A stretch of 57,425 nt of DNA from an uncultured Sphingopyxis sp. GTDB lineage: Bacteria; Pseudomonadota; Alphaproteobacteria; Sphingomonadales; Sphingomonadaceae. A program made the translations under genes and the position numbers. This document shows positions 8,635 to 17,406 of the stretch, in pieces (position 1 is the first letter of the stretch; each line of letters starts with the position of its first letter). The notes under the pieces were generated by a model. The model was not told where the DNA came from and did no database searches. It saw only the letters and a list, made by a program, of their open reading frames with translations. The stretch is from NCBI GenBank assembly GCA_937957805.1, contig CALFXW010000196.1:1-57425 (forward strand), read 5' to 3'.

Positions 8635-9174
8635 ATGGCCGATCCGACAATCTTTGACATATTGGTGCTGATTGCGCTCGCGACGGGCTTGATTTCGGGT
8701 TTTTTGCGCGGGCTGGTGCAGGAATTATTGTCGATCGCCGCTTTGGTCGCCGCCTTTATCGCGCTGCGTTTCGCGCATCTGCCGCTCAGCGATGCACTGG
8801 TACCAAAGGTGGGGGCTGGCGCACCGCTGCTCGCCTTTGCGCTGATCGTGGTGATTGTCGGCGGCGGGGGCAAATTTCTGGCGACCCGTATCGGCGCGCA
8901 AAGCCGGGCCAGCATGATCGGCCCTGTCGATCGCCTGCTCGGCGCGGGTTTCGGAATATTGAAGGCGTTGCTCATCGTCACCACCATTTTCATGCTGTTC
9001 ACCATCGGCCTGGGCATCTGGTATGGCGACCCCGAAGAACGGCCTGAATGGTTGGAATCCAGCCGCACCTATCCCCTGTTGCGTGCCAGCGGCAGCGTTG
9101 TTTCCGCCATCGTCGCAGAACGGCTGGCGAGTGATGGCGCTTTGGATGCGGCATCGCGGCGAGCCGAGCCATGA
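8635..9174 (+). CDS. cvpA: CvpA family inner-membrane protein
   Basis: A 179-residue membrane protein of the CvpA (colicin V production) family. It has four hydrophobic segments and the family opening FDILVLIALATGLISGFLRG followed by VQELLSI. CvpA has been linked to envelope stress and, in enterics, to purF co-expression; here it sits between radA and a NifU-like gene instead. Its last four bases overlap the next start (ATGA), so translation is coupled. Confidence 0.87.
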   Translation: MADPTIFDILVLIALATGLISGFLRGLVQELLSIAALVAAFIALRFAHLPLSDALVPKVGAGAPLLAFALIVVIVGGGGKFLATRIGAQSRASMIGPVDRLLGAGFGILKALLIVTTIFMLFTIGLGIWYGDPEERPEWLESSRTYPLLRASGSVVSAIVAERLASDGALDAASRRAEP

Positions 9175-9605
9175 CCGGCAATTTATATAGTCCGGAGATT
9201 TTGCGATTGGCGATGATTGCGGGCACGCACCCACGGCTCGCGTTGCCCGACGCCAGCGTTTCGGCGCGCACGCCGGTCTGCGGCAGTTCGATCACCACCG
9301 ACATTGCCATGGATGGTGATGGCCGCGTGGCGGCGGTTGGGTTTGATCTCTCGGCCTGCGCCTTTGGTCAGGCAGCGGCGGGGCTGTTCGCGCAAGGGGC
9401 GGTCGGTCGCACCGCCGAACAATTGGCGCTGGCAGCAGAGGGGCTGGCGGCATGGCTGGGTGGATATCGCGCGGTGCCGCCCGACTGGCCGCAGATGGAG
9501 GCGCTGGTACCCGCGCGGCAACGCAGCGCGCGGCATGAGGCAATTTTGCTTGCCTTTCGTAGCGGCGCATCGGCGGCGCAACGCGCCATGCTGGGGCGTG
9601 CCTGA
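9171..9605 (+). CDS. NifU/IscU N-terminal-like iron-sulfur scaffold protein
   Basis: A 144-residue protein resembling the NifU N-terminal/IscU domain that holds nascent Fe-S clusters. Two positions match scaffold ligands: the Cys in VCGSSI (C37) and the Cys in LSACAFGQAA (C63). At the position of the third IscU cysteine, in the RQRSARHEAI segment, no cysteine is present. Cluster-holding ability is therefore doubtful, and it could be an assembly-related paralogue. It overlaps cvpA by 4 bases and the antiporter gene by one base (TGATG). Confidence 0.78.
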   Translation: MTGNLYSPEILRLAMIAGTHPRLALPDASVSARTPVCGSSITTDIAMDGDGRVAAVGFDLSACAFGQAAAGLFAQGAVGRTAEQLALAAEGLAAWLGGYRAVPPDWPQMEALVPARQRSARHEAILLAFRSGASAAQRAMLGRA

Positions 9606-11380
9606 TGGAGGGGGCGGGGCATAATCTGGTTGCCGAAGGGGCGCCATTGCTCGGCTTTGCGCTAATTTTCGTACTATTGTTTCGCCGTTTGGGCCTGGGG
9701 GCGACGCTGGGGTATCTGGTCGCGGGCGCGCTTGTCGGCCCGCAATTGCTCGGCTGGGTTGGCGGAGCAGAAGCAAAATTGGGCATCGCCGAATTTGGCA
9801 TCGCGCTCCTCCTCTTCCTCGTCGGGCTGGAGTTGTCGCCCGGCCGGCTATGGGCTCTGCGCCGCGATATTTTCGGGTTGGGATTGGCACAGGTGGTGGC
9901 GTCCGGCATCGTCATTGCCCTGCTCGTCGCGCTGCTCGCCAGCTTTTCCCCCGCCGCCGCATTGGCGCTCGGGCTGCCGCTCGCGCTTTCATCGACCGCG
10001 CAGGTGCTCCCCCTCCTCCAATCGGCTGGGCGATTAAAGACCCCCTTTGGCGAGCGTGCCTTTGCAATTTTGCTGTTTCAGGATTTGTCGATTGTCCCAC
10101 TGATTACGATTATCGCGGTGCTCTCCCGCGCGCCCGCGCCAGCGGGCGCAACGCCCGGCCCCCTGCTCGCGCTCTATACATTGGTGGCGATTGTCGCGCT
10201 GATTCTTGCCGGACGATATTTGCTGCGCCCATTATTCCAGTTGATCGGGCGCTGGGGCGAACGTGAATTATTTGTTTTCGCAGGGCTTTTTACAGTGGTG
10301 ATGAGCGCGGCGGTGATGCAGTCGCTCGGTCTTTCGACCGCGCTTGGTGCCTTCATCGCCGGGGTGATGCTGGCCGATAGCCCCTACCGTCATGAGCTGG
10401 AAGCGGACATCGAGCCCTTTCGGTCCATCCTGCTGGGGCTGTTTTTCCTCGCAGTCGGCATGCTGCTCGACCTTCATGCCATCGCCGACCACCCCTTGTT
10501 CGTCATCGGCATGGCCTTGGTGTTGATTGCTGCCAAGACAGGGGTGATTTTTGCGATTGGGCTCGCCTTTCGGCTGGGCTGGCGGCAAGCGCTGGCGCTC
10601 GGCCTCCTCCTCTCACAAGGGGGTGAATTTGCCTTTGTCCTGTTCGCCCATGCGCAGGCAGCATTGTTGATCGCGCCTGAGGCAGCGAGCCTGTTTACCG
10701 CCATCGTCACGCTGTCGATGGCGACCACGCCTTTTTTGATGAAATTGGCGCGCCCATTGCGCAGCGACGCTGTTCCCGGCGCGACCGGTGAACGCGACGC
10801 ACCCGTTGCCGATGGGGCAAATGCGCTGATTATCGGCTATGGACGCTTTGGCCAGACGGTCGGGCAGATGTTGGCGATACAGGGAATCAGCCTGACCTTA
10901 ATCGACCGCGACAGCGAAATGATCGACACGGCGGCTAATTTCGGTGCCAAAGTCTATTATGGTGATGGCACGCGGCTGGATCTACTCCGCCAAGCGGGCG
11001 CGGCGGAGGCGGAGATCATCCTCTTTTGCATCGATGGCGATCAGATTGATGCGGCATTGGCGCGCAGCGTTCATGAGGCATTTCCTGATGCTGCCCTGTT
11101 CATCCGCGCCTATGACCGCCGCGCGTTCCTGAAGTTACAGGGCGCGCCGGTTGACGGGATTGTTCGTGAAGTCATTGAATCCGCGGTGGTAATGGCGCGC
11201 CGCGCGATGGATGCTGTCGGCGTCGATGGCGAAGAAATATCGCGCACCGAAAGCCTTTACCGACAAGGCGACATCGAACGGTTGCGCGTGCAGGTGGCGG
11301 CGGGCGACCTTGCCGCCGGTCGGCCGAGCGCGATGGCAGAGGCCGCCGCCGCGCGTGCGGCAGAGGGGGAGGCAGGTTGA
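9605..11380 (+). CDS. CPA2 family cation:proton antiporter with TrkA-N domain (Kef-like)
   Basis: A 591-residue inner-membrane antiporter. The first about 385 residues carry some 12 hydrophobic segments typical of CPA2 exchangers, including FLVGLELSP and the ALGAFIAGVMLADS core. The following cytosolic domain is a Rossmann TrkA-N/RCK fold with GYGRFGQ and ALIIG, regulating transport by nucleotide. The KefB/KefC type exports potassium in response to glutathione adducts, which would suit an organism with gshB, but the exact substrate is not readable. The ATG overlaps the preceding stop. A polar Ala/Arg-rich tail ends the protein. Confidence 0.9.
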   Translation: MEGAGHNLVAEGAPLLGFALIFVLLFRRLGLGATLGYLVAGALVGPQLLGWVGGAEAKLGIAEFGIALLLFLVGLELSPGRLWALRRDIFGLGLAQVVASGIVIALLVALLASFSPAAALALGLPLALSSTAQVLPLLQSAGRLKTPFGERAFAILLFQDLSIVPLITIIAVLSRAPAPAGATPGPLLALYTLVAIVALILAGRYLLRPLFQLIGRWGERELFVFAGLFTVVMSAAVMQSLGLSTALGAFIAGVMLADSPYRHELEADIEPFRSILLGLFFLAVGMLLDLHAIADHPLFVIGMALVLIAAKTGVIFAIGLAFRLGWRQALALGLLLSQGGEFAFVLFAHAQAALLIAPEAASLFTAIVTLSMATTPFLMKLARPLRSDAVPGATGERDAPVADGANALIIGYGRFGQTVGQMLAIQGISLTLIDRDSEMIDTAANFGAKVYYGDGTRLDLLRQAGAAEAEIILFCIDGDQIDAALARSVHEAFPDAALFIRAYDRRAFLKLQGAPVDGIVREVIESAVVMARRAMDAVGVDGEEISRTESLYRQGDIERLRVQVAAGDLAAGRPSAMAEAAAARAAEGEAG

Positions 11381-11712
11381 TGCGCAGCAGCGGTTTCTGG
11401 GCGGCGATATGCGCGGCCATGGCGATTGGTGCAGGCGCATTTGGCGCGCATGCAGCGCCGGTTGTTGCCGCCGCCTTGCTCAAAACCGGCAGTCTTTATC
11501 AATTGAGCCATGCCATCGCTGCGCTGGTGCTGCGCGAAAAACACCCGCGCACTGCCTTCATATTGCTGGTTGGCAGCAATATTTTTGCGATCAGCCTCTA
11601 TGCGTTGGCGCTGGGCGCGCCGCGCGGGCTGGGGGCGGTAACCCCGATCGGCGGCATGTTGATGATCGGCGGGTGGATTTGCGCTGCTATCGGCTTTGCG
11701 CGCAAGGGCTGA
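11380..11712 (+). CDS. DUF423 family membrane protein
   Basis: A 110-residue protein with four hydrophobic helices of the DUF423 (YgdD) family. The signature GAFGAHA near residues 20-26 and the YQLSHAIA segment are visible. Function unknown. The ATG overlaps the antiporter stop (TGATG). It ends flush against the stop of aroB on the other strand. Confidence 0.88.
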   Translation: MRSSGFWAAICAAMAIGAGAFGAHAAPVVAAALLKTGSLYQLSHAIAALVLREKHPRTAFILLVGSNIFAISLYALALGAPRGLGAVTPIGGMLMIGGWICAAIGFARKG

Positions 11713-12816
11713 TTATTCGGCGTCGTCCAAAAACGCCGCGACATCGGCCAGATCGATATCTGCCGCCACAAAGCTCATCCCGATGCCGCGCGCCAATATG
11801 AAGGGGACACACCCGCCAACCGCCTTTTTATCATGTGCCATATGGGCAACGAGGCGCGTGCCATCCGCCTTTATCCCCGCGCTCGCGAGGCTGTGTGGCA
11901 GCCCGATTTCCGCCAGATGCGCGCGCACCCGCGCGGCGTCCGCCGCCGAGCATAGACCGCGCCGCACCGAATAGCCAAAGGCGAGCGCCATGCCCGCCGC
12001 CACCGCTTCGCCATGGAGCAAGGTGTCGGAAAATCCGGCCTCCGCCTCCAGCGCATGGCCGAAAGTGTGACCAAGGTTGAGCAGCGCGCGCACCCCGCGC
12101 GTTTCGCGTTCATCTGCCGCAACAATCACTGCCTTGGCGCGCACCGACCGGTGGATGGCATGCACCTGCGCGGCGCGGTCGCCCGCCAGCAATTGCGCGC
12201 CATTTTGCGTGCACCAGTCGAAGAAGGCTGCGTCATCGATCAGGCCATATTTGACCACTTCGGCATAGCCTGCGCGCATTTGGCGCGGCGGCAGGGTGGA
12301 AAGCACCTCAGGGTCAATGAGGACGAGCGCGGGCTGATGAAACTGGCCGATCAGATTCTTGCCCGCCGCAGTATTGATCGCCGTCTTGCCGCCGACTGAT
12401 GAGTCGACGTCGGCCAATAATGTCGTCGGTATCTGCACAAAGGCACAGCCGCGTTTCAATATCGCGCTGGCGAAGCCAACAAGGTCGCCGACCACCCCGC
12501 CACCCAATGCGATGATATGGTCGCTGCGTTCGACCCCCAGTGCAATCAGATCATCGCACAGCTTTGCCAGTCCATCCCAGCTTTTGCTGGCTTCGCCCGA
12601 TGGGATGATGATGGCATGGCTGGCAATCCCCGCGCGATTAAGCGCGGCTTGCACATGTTCAAGATGCGCCGTGACATTGGCATCGGCGATGATGGTAAGC
12701 GGGCGGCCTTTGCTCAGCGGGCTGAGGTAATCGGCCGCGCGACGCAGCAATCCGGCCCCGATGACAATGTCATAGGGACGATCGGTCAGCGCCACCGGGA
12801 CGATGATGTCGCTCAT
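11713..12816 (-). CDS. aroB: 3-dehydroquinate synthase
   Basis: The NAD- and metal-dependent second enzyme of the shikimate pathway, converting DAHP to 3-dehydroquinate. It has 367 residues. Visible signatures are the nucleotide-binding GGGVVGDLVGFASAI, the QIPTTLLADVDSSVGGKTAIN active-site segment (read as QIPTTLLA...DSSVGGKT) and the LNLGHTFGHALE metal-ligand segment. The start ATG at 12816 overlaps the aroK stop by 4 bases; the frame is open to 12930 but only inside aroK. aroK-aroB is the common operon order. Confidence 0.96.
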   Translation of the reverse strand: MSDIIVPVALTDRPYDIVIGAGLLRRAADYLSPLSKGRPLTIIADANVTAHLEHVQAALNRAGIASHAIIIPSGEASKSWDGLAKLCDDLIALGVERSDHIIALGGGVVGDLVGFASAILKRGCAFVQIPTTLLADVDSSVGGKTAINTAAGKNLIGQFHQPALVLIDPEVLSTLPPRQMRAGYAEVVKYGLIDDAAFFDWCTQNGAQLLAGDRAAQVHAIHRSVRAKAVIVAADERETRGVRALLNLGHTFGHALEAEAGFSDTLLHGEAVAAGMALAFGYSVRRGLCSAADAARVRAHLAEIGLPHSLASAGIKADGTRLVAHMAHDKKAVGGCVPFILARGIGMSFVAADIDLADVAAFLDDAE

Positions 12817-13406
12817 GCCAAATAATCCTCCAGCGCCAGCATTATGGCGTCCAATGTCCGTTTGTGCGGCCCCGCGTCCGATGCCACATGGATATGCGCC
12901 ATCGCATAAGCATCGCGCCGTTCGGCGCATAATCGTTCCAATGTTGCGGAAGGGTCGCCAGTGCGCAGCAGCGGGCGATGGTCGCGCCGCGATGTGCGTT
13001 CGACCAGCGTTTCAACCGATGCGTCGAGCCAGATAACAATACCGCGCGCCAATATATCGTCGCGGGTCGCGGGTTGGACAAAGGCACCGCCGCCGGTTGC
13101 CAATACGCATGGGCCATGGCCGAGCAGGCGGGCGATTACCCGCCGTTCACCATCGCGAAAATAATCCTCCCCATCACGGGCGAAAATTTCCGAAATGCTG
13201 GATTGTGCAGCCGTTTCAATCGCTTCGTCGGCATCATGAAAGGGAATGTGGAGCCGCGCGGCGAGCCGCCTGCCAATGCTCGACTTGCCCGAACCCATCA
13301 TACCAACCAGCACCAGTGGCTTTTTGAGCCGCGCGGTCAGCCGGCGCACATCACCCATATAGGCGGCGTCCGATGGTTCGGGCGGGGCAGGCGGGCAATC
13401 GACCAT
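12813..13406 (-). CDS. aroK: shikimate kinase
   Basis: Phosphorylates shikimate at the 3-OH using ATP, in the shikimate pathway with the overlapping aroB. With the start at 13406 it is 197 residues. Walker A GMMGSGKSS, the DADEAIE substrate loop, the GGGAF motif and the RPLL lid segment are present. There is a short N-terminal extension before KKPLVLVGMMG compared with the about 175-residue E. coli enzyme; an ATG at 13358 would remove part of it. The frame is open to 14225 but overlaps the secreted protein gene there, so that extension is not real. Confidence 0.93.
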   Translation of the reverse strand: MVDCPPAPPEPSDAAYMGDVRRLTARLKKPLVLVGMMGSGKSSIGRRLAARLHIPFHDADEAIETAAQSSISEIFARDGEDYFRDGERRVIARLLGHGPCVLATGGGAFVQPATRDDILARGIVIWLDASVETLVERTSRRDHRPLLRTGDPSATLERLCAERRDAYAMAHIHVASDAGPHKRTLDAIMLALEDYLA

Positions 13407-13512
13407 GGTCGCAGCGCTTAAGATGCATTTGATGCACATGCAATTGCGCGGGCGCGCGCGCGCTGATACGGGGAGCGTGGATTGCACGGTTTCAAAAGGA
13501 TGGTGAGGGGCA

Positions 13513-15366
13513 GTGGCGGGTATCGGGCGCAGCCATATTTGGATGGGGACGGCGGCGGTCTTGTTCGCATTGCCGCTGGTTGTTCCCGCGCTTGCGCAGG
13601 AAAGCTTGCTACCGCCGGGGTTTAATGCGCCGCCCGCCCGGCCTAGCCCCAGTCCATCGCCCGCACCCAGTCCGTCACCCACCCCGCGCGCAACCCCCAG
13701 TCCGTCAGCGCCGCCCAGTGGCGGCACCGCGCGACCTGCCGCGCCGCGCGCCGCCAATGGCGCGGCGCCTGCCCCCAGTTTGGCACCATCGCTGACGGGC
13801 GATGCCCCGCTGTCCACCGACGATGCTGCGCTGATGGGGGAGGAGGCTTTGCCGCCACCCCCGCCGCGATATGACCTGCCGCCCGGTTCGCGCCGTTTGC
13901 TGAGCCGGGTCGGCCCGCTGACCGCAGCCGAGGGTAGCCTCAGCCCCAATGCCTTTGGCAATCGCGGCATTTTTGTTACCCAGTTGATGGATAAAATGGG
14001 CGCAACCAGCGTGTCGCGCTGGGCCAGCATCCTATTGCGCCGGACGCTGTTGTCGTCGGTTGATGCGCCGTCCAATATCAATGGCGCGGATTTTGTCGCG
14101 GCGCGGGCATGGCTGTTGCTGCGCCAAGGCGAATCCCCTGCCGCGCGGATGTTGGTGCAGTCGGTCGATGTGGACAGGGCAAGCCCACGATTAAAGGCCG
14201 TCGCCCTGCAGGTGGCGCTCGCCAACGCCGACCCGGCTGGCGTGTGCAGTTACACCCCCGCGATGGTCGGCACCAACCCGACATGGGACATGGCGCACGC
14301 CATGTGTTCATCACTCATCGGGGAAAGTGGCCCGGCAGGTGCGATTATCGAACGGGTGCGGCGGCGCGGACAGGCCCCTGCCATTGACGTAAAACTGGCC
14401 GAAAAAATCGTCGGCGCGGGCGCGAACAGCAACCGCAATGTGACGGTGCGCTGGGATAATGTCAGCAGCTTGACCAGTTGGCGCTTTGGCTTGGCGAGCG
14501 CTGGCGGGCTGGATATTCCGGACAATCTGTGGACGGGGGCCGATGCATCCATGCGCGGATGGGCATTGCACACCGCGATGGTTTCGCCCGAACGGCGCTG
14601 GTCTTTGGCAGCAGAGGGCGCGCGGCGTGGCTGGCTGTCTTCGCGCGCCTATGTCGATATGTTGAGCGCTGCCGAAGCTGCCGATGAACCCACCACTGAT
14701 GTAATCGACAAGGGGCAATATCTGCGCGGTGCCTTTACCTATGTGCGCCGGGCAGACCGGATATCGGCGATCGAATCGCTGTTGAGTCTGGAACAGGATC
14801 GTTATTCCGGACTGGTGCTCAGCGCGCGCGCGGCGGCGCGGATCGGCCCGGCAGATGTCAGCGATGCGGACGCTGCGTTGCTGTTGTCGGCCATGTTTGC
14901 CGGCGGGCTGGACAATAATGCGATGGCATGGGCACCCAATGTTGCGGTCGGCAGCGCAGCGTGGGGCCTGCTGGCGGTGGGGTCGCCGCGCCCGCTGCTC
15001 GGCACTGACCCGGGCGACATAAATGAATATGCAGGCGGTGACGACAGCAGTGATAAATTGCGCACACGCTTTCTGGCTGCCGCGTTGATCGGTCTCGGCC
15101 GGATCAATGCGGAACAGGGGGCGGAAGTCGCACGGGAACATGGCCTGAACCTCAATCAGCAAAGTCGCTGGAGCCAAGCAATTGATATTGCAGCTGAACG
15201 TGGGGAGGCTGGAACGGTGGCCCTGCTCGCCGCAATCGGCCTTCAGGGGCGCGGCTGGGACGGCGTTCCCCCCTATCACCTTTATCACATCACCCGCGCC
15301 TTGCGGCAGGTGGGCTTGGGGCCGGAAGCCCGCATGATCGCGGCAGAGGCATTGACCCGCGTTTAG
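13513..15366 (+). CDS. secreted proline-rich hypothetical protein
   Basis: A 617-residue exported protein I cannot assign to a named family. A signal peptide (hydrophobic stretch about residues 12-28, cleavage near ALA-QE) is followed by a disordered Pro/Ser/Ala-rich linker (about 36-115) and an Ala-rich, helical repeat-like body (140-617) resembling TPR or SEL1-type solenoids, with no clear catalytic motif. The start is GTG at 13513, the first possible start after an in-frame stop at 13504, with GAGG 4 bases before it; ATG at 13543 is the alternative. Its position between aroK and xerD suggests a conserved sphingomonad neighbour, but nothing ties it to recombination. Confidence 0.75.
   Translation: MAGIGRSHIWMGTAAVLFALPLVVPALAQESLLPPGFNAPPARPSPSPSPAPSPSPTPRATPSPSAPPSGGTARPAAPRAANGAAPAPSLAPSLTGDAPLSTDDAALMGEEALPPPPPRYDLPPGSRRLLSRVGPLTAAEGSLSPNAFGNRGIFVTQLMDKMGATSVSRWASILLRRTLLSSVDAPSNINGADFVAARAWLLLRQGESPAARMLVQSVDVDRASPRLKAVALQVALANADPAGVCSYTPAMVGTNPTWDMAHAMCSSLIGESGPAGAIIERVRRRGQAPAIDVKLAEKIVGAGANSNRNVTVRWDNVSSLTSWRFGLASAGGLDIPDNLWTGADASMRGWALHTAMVSPERRWSLAAEGARRGWLSSRAYVDMLSAAEAADEPTTDVIDKGQYLRGAFTYVRRADRISAIESLLSLEQDRYSGLVLSARAAARIGPADVSDADAALLLSAMFAGGLDNNAMAWAPNVAVGSAAWGLLAVGSPRPLLGTDPGDINEYAGGDDSSDKLRTRFLAAALIGLGRINAEQGAEVAREHGLNLNQQSRWSQAIDIAAERGEAGTVALLAAIGLQGRGWDGVPPYHLYHITRALRQVGLGPEARMIAAEALTRV
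13648..13719 (+). repeat. degenerate Pro-Ser codon repeat
   Basis: CCCAGTCC recurs at 13648, 13666 and 13696, with a fourth partial copy (CCCAGT) at 13714. Together they encode the Pro-Ser-rich linker of the secreted protein. It is a low-complexity coding repeat, not a mobile element. Confidence 0.6.
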
Positions 15367-15377
15367 CGGTCGGGGCG

Positions 15378-16310
15378 ATGGCGCGCGGTCGGCCCAAAAC
15401 AACCCTTCGCACCAGCGATGCAGATTTGGCCCTGATCGGGCGTTTTGCTGAAATGCTCGCCGCTGATCGGGGGTCCAGCCCGCTGACCATCAGCGCCTAT
15501 ACGCGTGATTTATCGCAGCTCGCCGACAATATTTTCCCCATCGCGTTGGACGAAGTGACGCCAGATGATTTGCGCCGAGCATTGGCCGCGATGGCGGGGC
15601 TGGCCGCATCCACCCAAGCGCGCAAAATGGCAGCAATAGCGGGTTTCTTTGCCTTTTTGGAGGAGGAGGGGTTGCGCGGTGACAACCCGGCGATGGCGCT
15701 TGCCCGGCCGGTGCGCCAACGGCCGCTACCCCGCCTCCTCTCCCATGCTGATATTGCCACCCTCTTTGCCTATCTGGAGGAAAGGGCGGCGGCTGGCGCA
15801 GCCGATGATGTGCGACTGCTGGCGCTGGTTGAATTGCTCTATGGCTCGGGGCTGCGCGCCAGCGAATTGGTCAATCTGCCGCGCCGGGCATGGAGCGCAC
15901 AGCGCGCATGGCTGATCGTGCGCGGCAAGGGGGGCAAGGAACGTATGGTGCCGGTTTCCACCCGCGCGCGCGCGGCTATCCGCGCATGGGCGGTACATGT
16001 CCCGGCAACTGCATCATTTCTTTTTCCAGCGGGGCAGGGGGCATTGTCGCGGGTGCGCCTGTTTCAGATGTTGCGCGCGGCGGCGGCGGCGGCAGGACTG
16101 GACCCCGCGAGCGTAAGCCCGCATGTGTTGCGCCACGCCTTTGCCACCCATTTGCTTGAAGGCGGAACAGATTTGCGCAGCCTGCAAAGCCTGCTCGGCC
16201 ATGCGGATATCGCAACGACCGAAATATATACCCATGTGGACAGCCGTCGCCTCGTCGATCTGGTAAATCAGCGGCACCCGCTCAGCAAATTGGCAAAGCG
16301 CAGCGGATGA
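15378..16310 (+). CDS. xerD: site-specific tyrosine recombinase XerD
   Basis: A 310-residue tyrosine recombinase that with XerC resolves chromosome dimers at dif. All catalytic residues are visible: R160 in GLRASEL, Lys in GKGGKER, H249 and R252 in HVLRHAFATH, H275 in LLGHADI and the nucleophile Y284 in IYTHV. The N-terminal SAM-like core-binding domain is complete. Length, lack of phage neighbours and position before accA favour XerD over an integrase; XerC/XerD were separated by general resemblance only. It starts 11 bases after the preceding stop. Confidence 0.9.
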   Translation: MARGRPKTTLRTSDADLALIGRFAEMLAADRGSSPLTISAYTRDLSQLADNIFPIALDEVTPDDLRRALAAMAGLAASTQARKMAAIAGFFAFLEEEGLRGDNPAMALARPVRQRPLPRLLSHADIATLFAYLEERAAAGAADDVRLLALVELLYGSGLRASELVNLPRRAWSAQRAWLIVRGKGGKERMVPVSTRARAAIRAWAVHVPATASFLFPAGQGALSRVRLFQMLRAAAAAAGLDPASVSPHVLRHAFATHLLEGGTDLRSLQSLLGHADIATTEIYTHVDSRRLVDLVNQRHPLSKLAKRSG

Positions 16311-16359
16311 CGCGCAACATTGACGGGCGGGCGCGGCGCGCTTAGGCCACGGGGCAATT

Positions 16360-17307
16360 ATGATGCACTATCTCGAATTTGAACGGCCGATTGCCGCGCT
16401 GCGCGAACAAATTGATGCTTTGCGCAAAAGTGCGGACGAACAGGATATCGACGTCGCTGCCGAAATCGATAAGCTGGAGGGAAAGGCAATCGCGCAATTG
16501 CGCGACATTTACGCCAAATTGACCCCGTGGCAGAAAACCATGGTCGCGCGCCACCCGGACAGGCCACATTTCAACGCGCTGATCGCGGGCGTTTTCGACG
16601 ATTATATGCCGCTCGCAGGGGATCGTGCCTTTGGCGATGATCAGGCGATTTTGGGCGGACTGGCACGGCTCGACGGGCGGCGTGTGGTCGTTATCGGCCA
16701 TGAAAAGGGGCATGATACGCAAAGCCGCCTGCGCCACAATTTTGGCATGGGTAAGCCAGAGGGGTATCGAAAGGCGATCCGCCTGATGCAGCTTGCCGAA
16801 CGATTTGACCTGCCGGTGGTGACGTTGGTGGATACATCGGGCGCGTTTCCGGGGGTGGAGGCGGAAGAGCGTGGACAGGCCGAAGCCATCGCACGTTCGA
16901 CCGAACAATGTCTGGCTTTGGGCGTGCCGATGGTGGCAGCGGTAGTCGGCGAAGGCGGATCAGGCGGAGCAATCGCGCTCGCCGCCGCTGACAAGGTGTT
17001 GATGTTCGAACATGCCGTTTATGCGGTGATTTCGCCCGAAGGTTGTGCCTCCATCCTTTGGCGGACGGGTGAAAAGGCGGCTGATGCCGCTGCCGCCATG
17101 CGGGTGACGGCGCAAGATTTGGCGGCGCTCGGCGTTATCGACACCATCGTTGCCGAACCGCTGGGCGGCGCGCACCGTGACCCGGTGGCGGCGATGGCGG
17201 CGCTCAAAACGGCGCTGGTCAATGCATTGGATGGATTGGGCGATGTGCGCGGCGATGCTTTGCGTCACGCGCGGGAAGAAAAATTCCTCGCCATCGGGCG
17301 GATATAA
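16360..17307 (+). CDS. accA: acetyl-CoA carboxylase carboxyltransferase subunit alpha
   Basis: The alpha subunit of the carboxyltransferase half of acetyl-CoA carboxylase, which transfers the carboxyl group from biotin to acetyl-CoA to make malonyl-CoA; its partner AccD is elsewhere. The 315-residue length is typical. Signatures are YLEFERPIAAL at the start, GHEKGHDT, GMGKPEGYRKA, DTSGAFPGVEAEERGQ and GEGGSGGA. Two ATGs in tandem (16360, 16363) are both possible starts. Confidence 0.97.
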   Translation: MMHYLEFERPIAALREQIDALRKSADEQDIDVAAEIDKLEGKAIAQLRDIYAKLTPWQKTMVARHPDRPHFNALIAGVFDDYMPLAGDRAFGDDQAILGGLARLDGRRVVVIGHEKGHDTQSRLRHNFGMGKPEGYRKAIRLMQLAERFDLPVVTLVDTSGAFPGVEAEERGQAEAIARSTEQCLALGVPMVAAVVGEGGSGGAIALAAADKVLMFEHAVYAVISPEGCASILWRTGEKAADAAAAMRVTAQDLAALGVIDTIVAEPLGGAHRDPVAAMAALKTALVNALDGLGDVRGDALRHAREEKFLAIGRI

Positions 17308-17406
17308 GCGCCAAAGTTCGCGCTACCCCATCATTTTTGCACCATGACTTTGACGCACGGCGCGCGTCCGCTTATCCTTCGTCACAACCATAGAGGGAGC
17401 CGCTCG

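Noticed and set aside
14311..15402. 363-codon minus-strand frame inside the secreted protein gene
   Set aside because: Antisense shadow; the plus-strand frame has a signal peptide and better codon structure.
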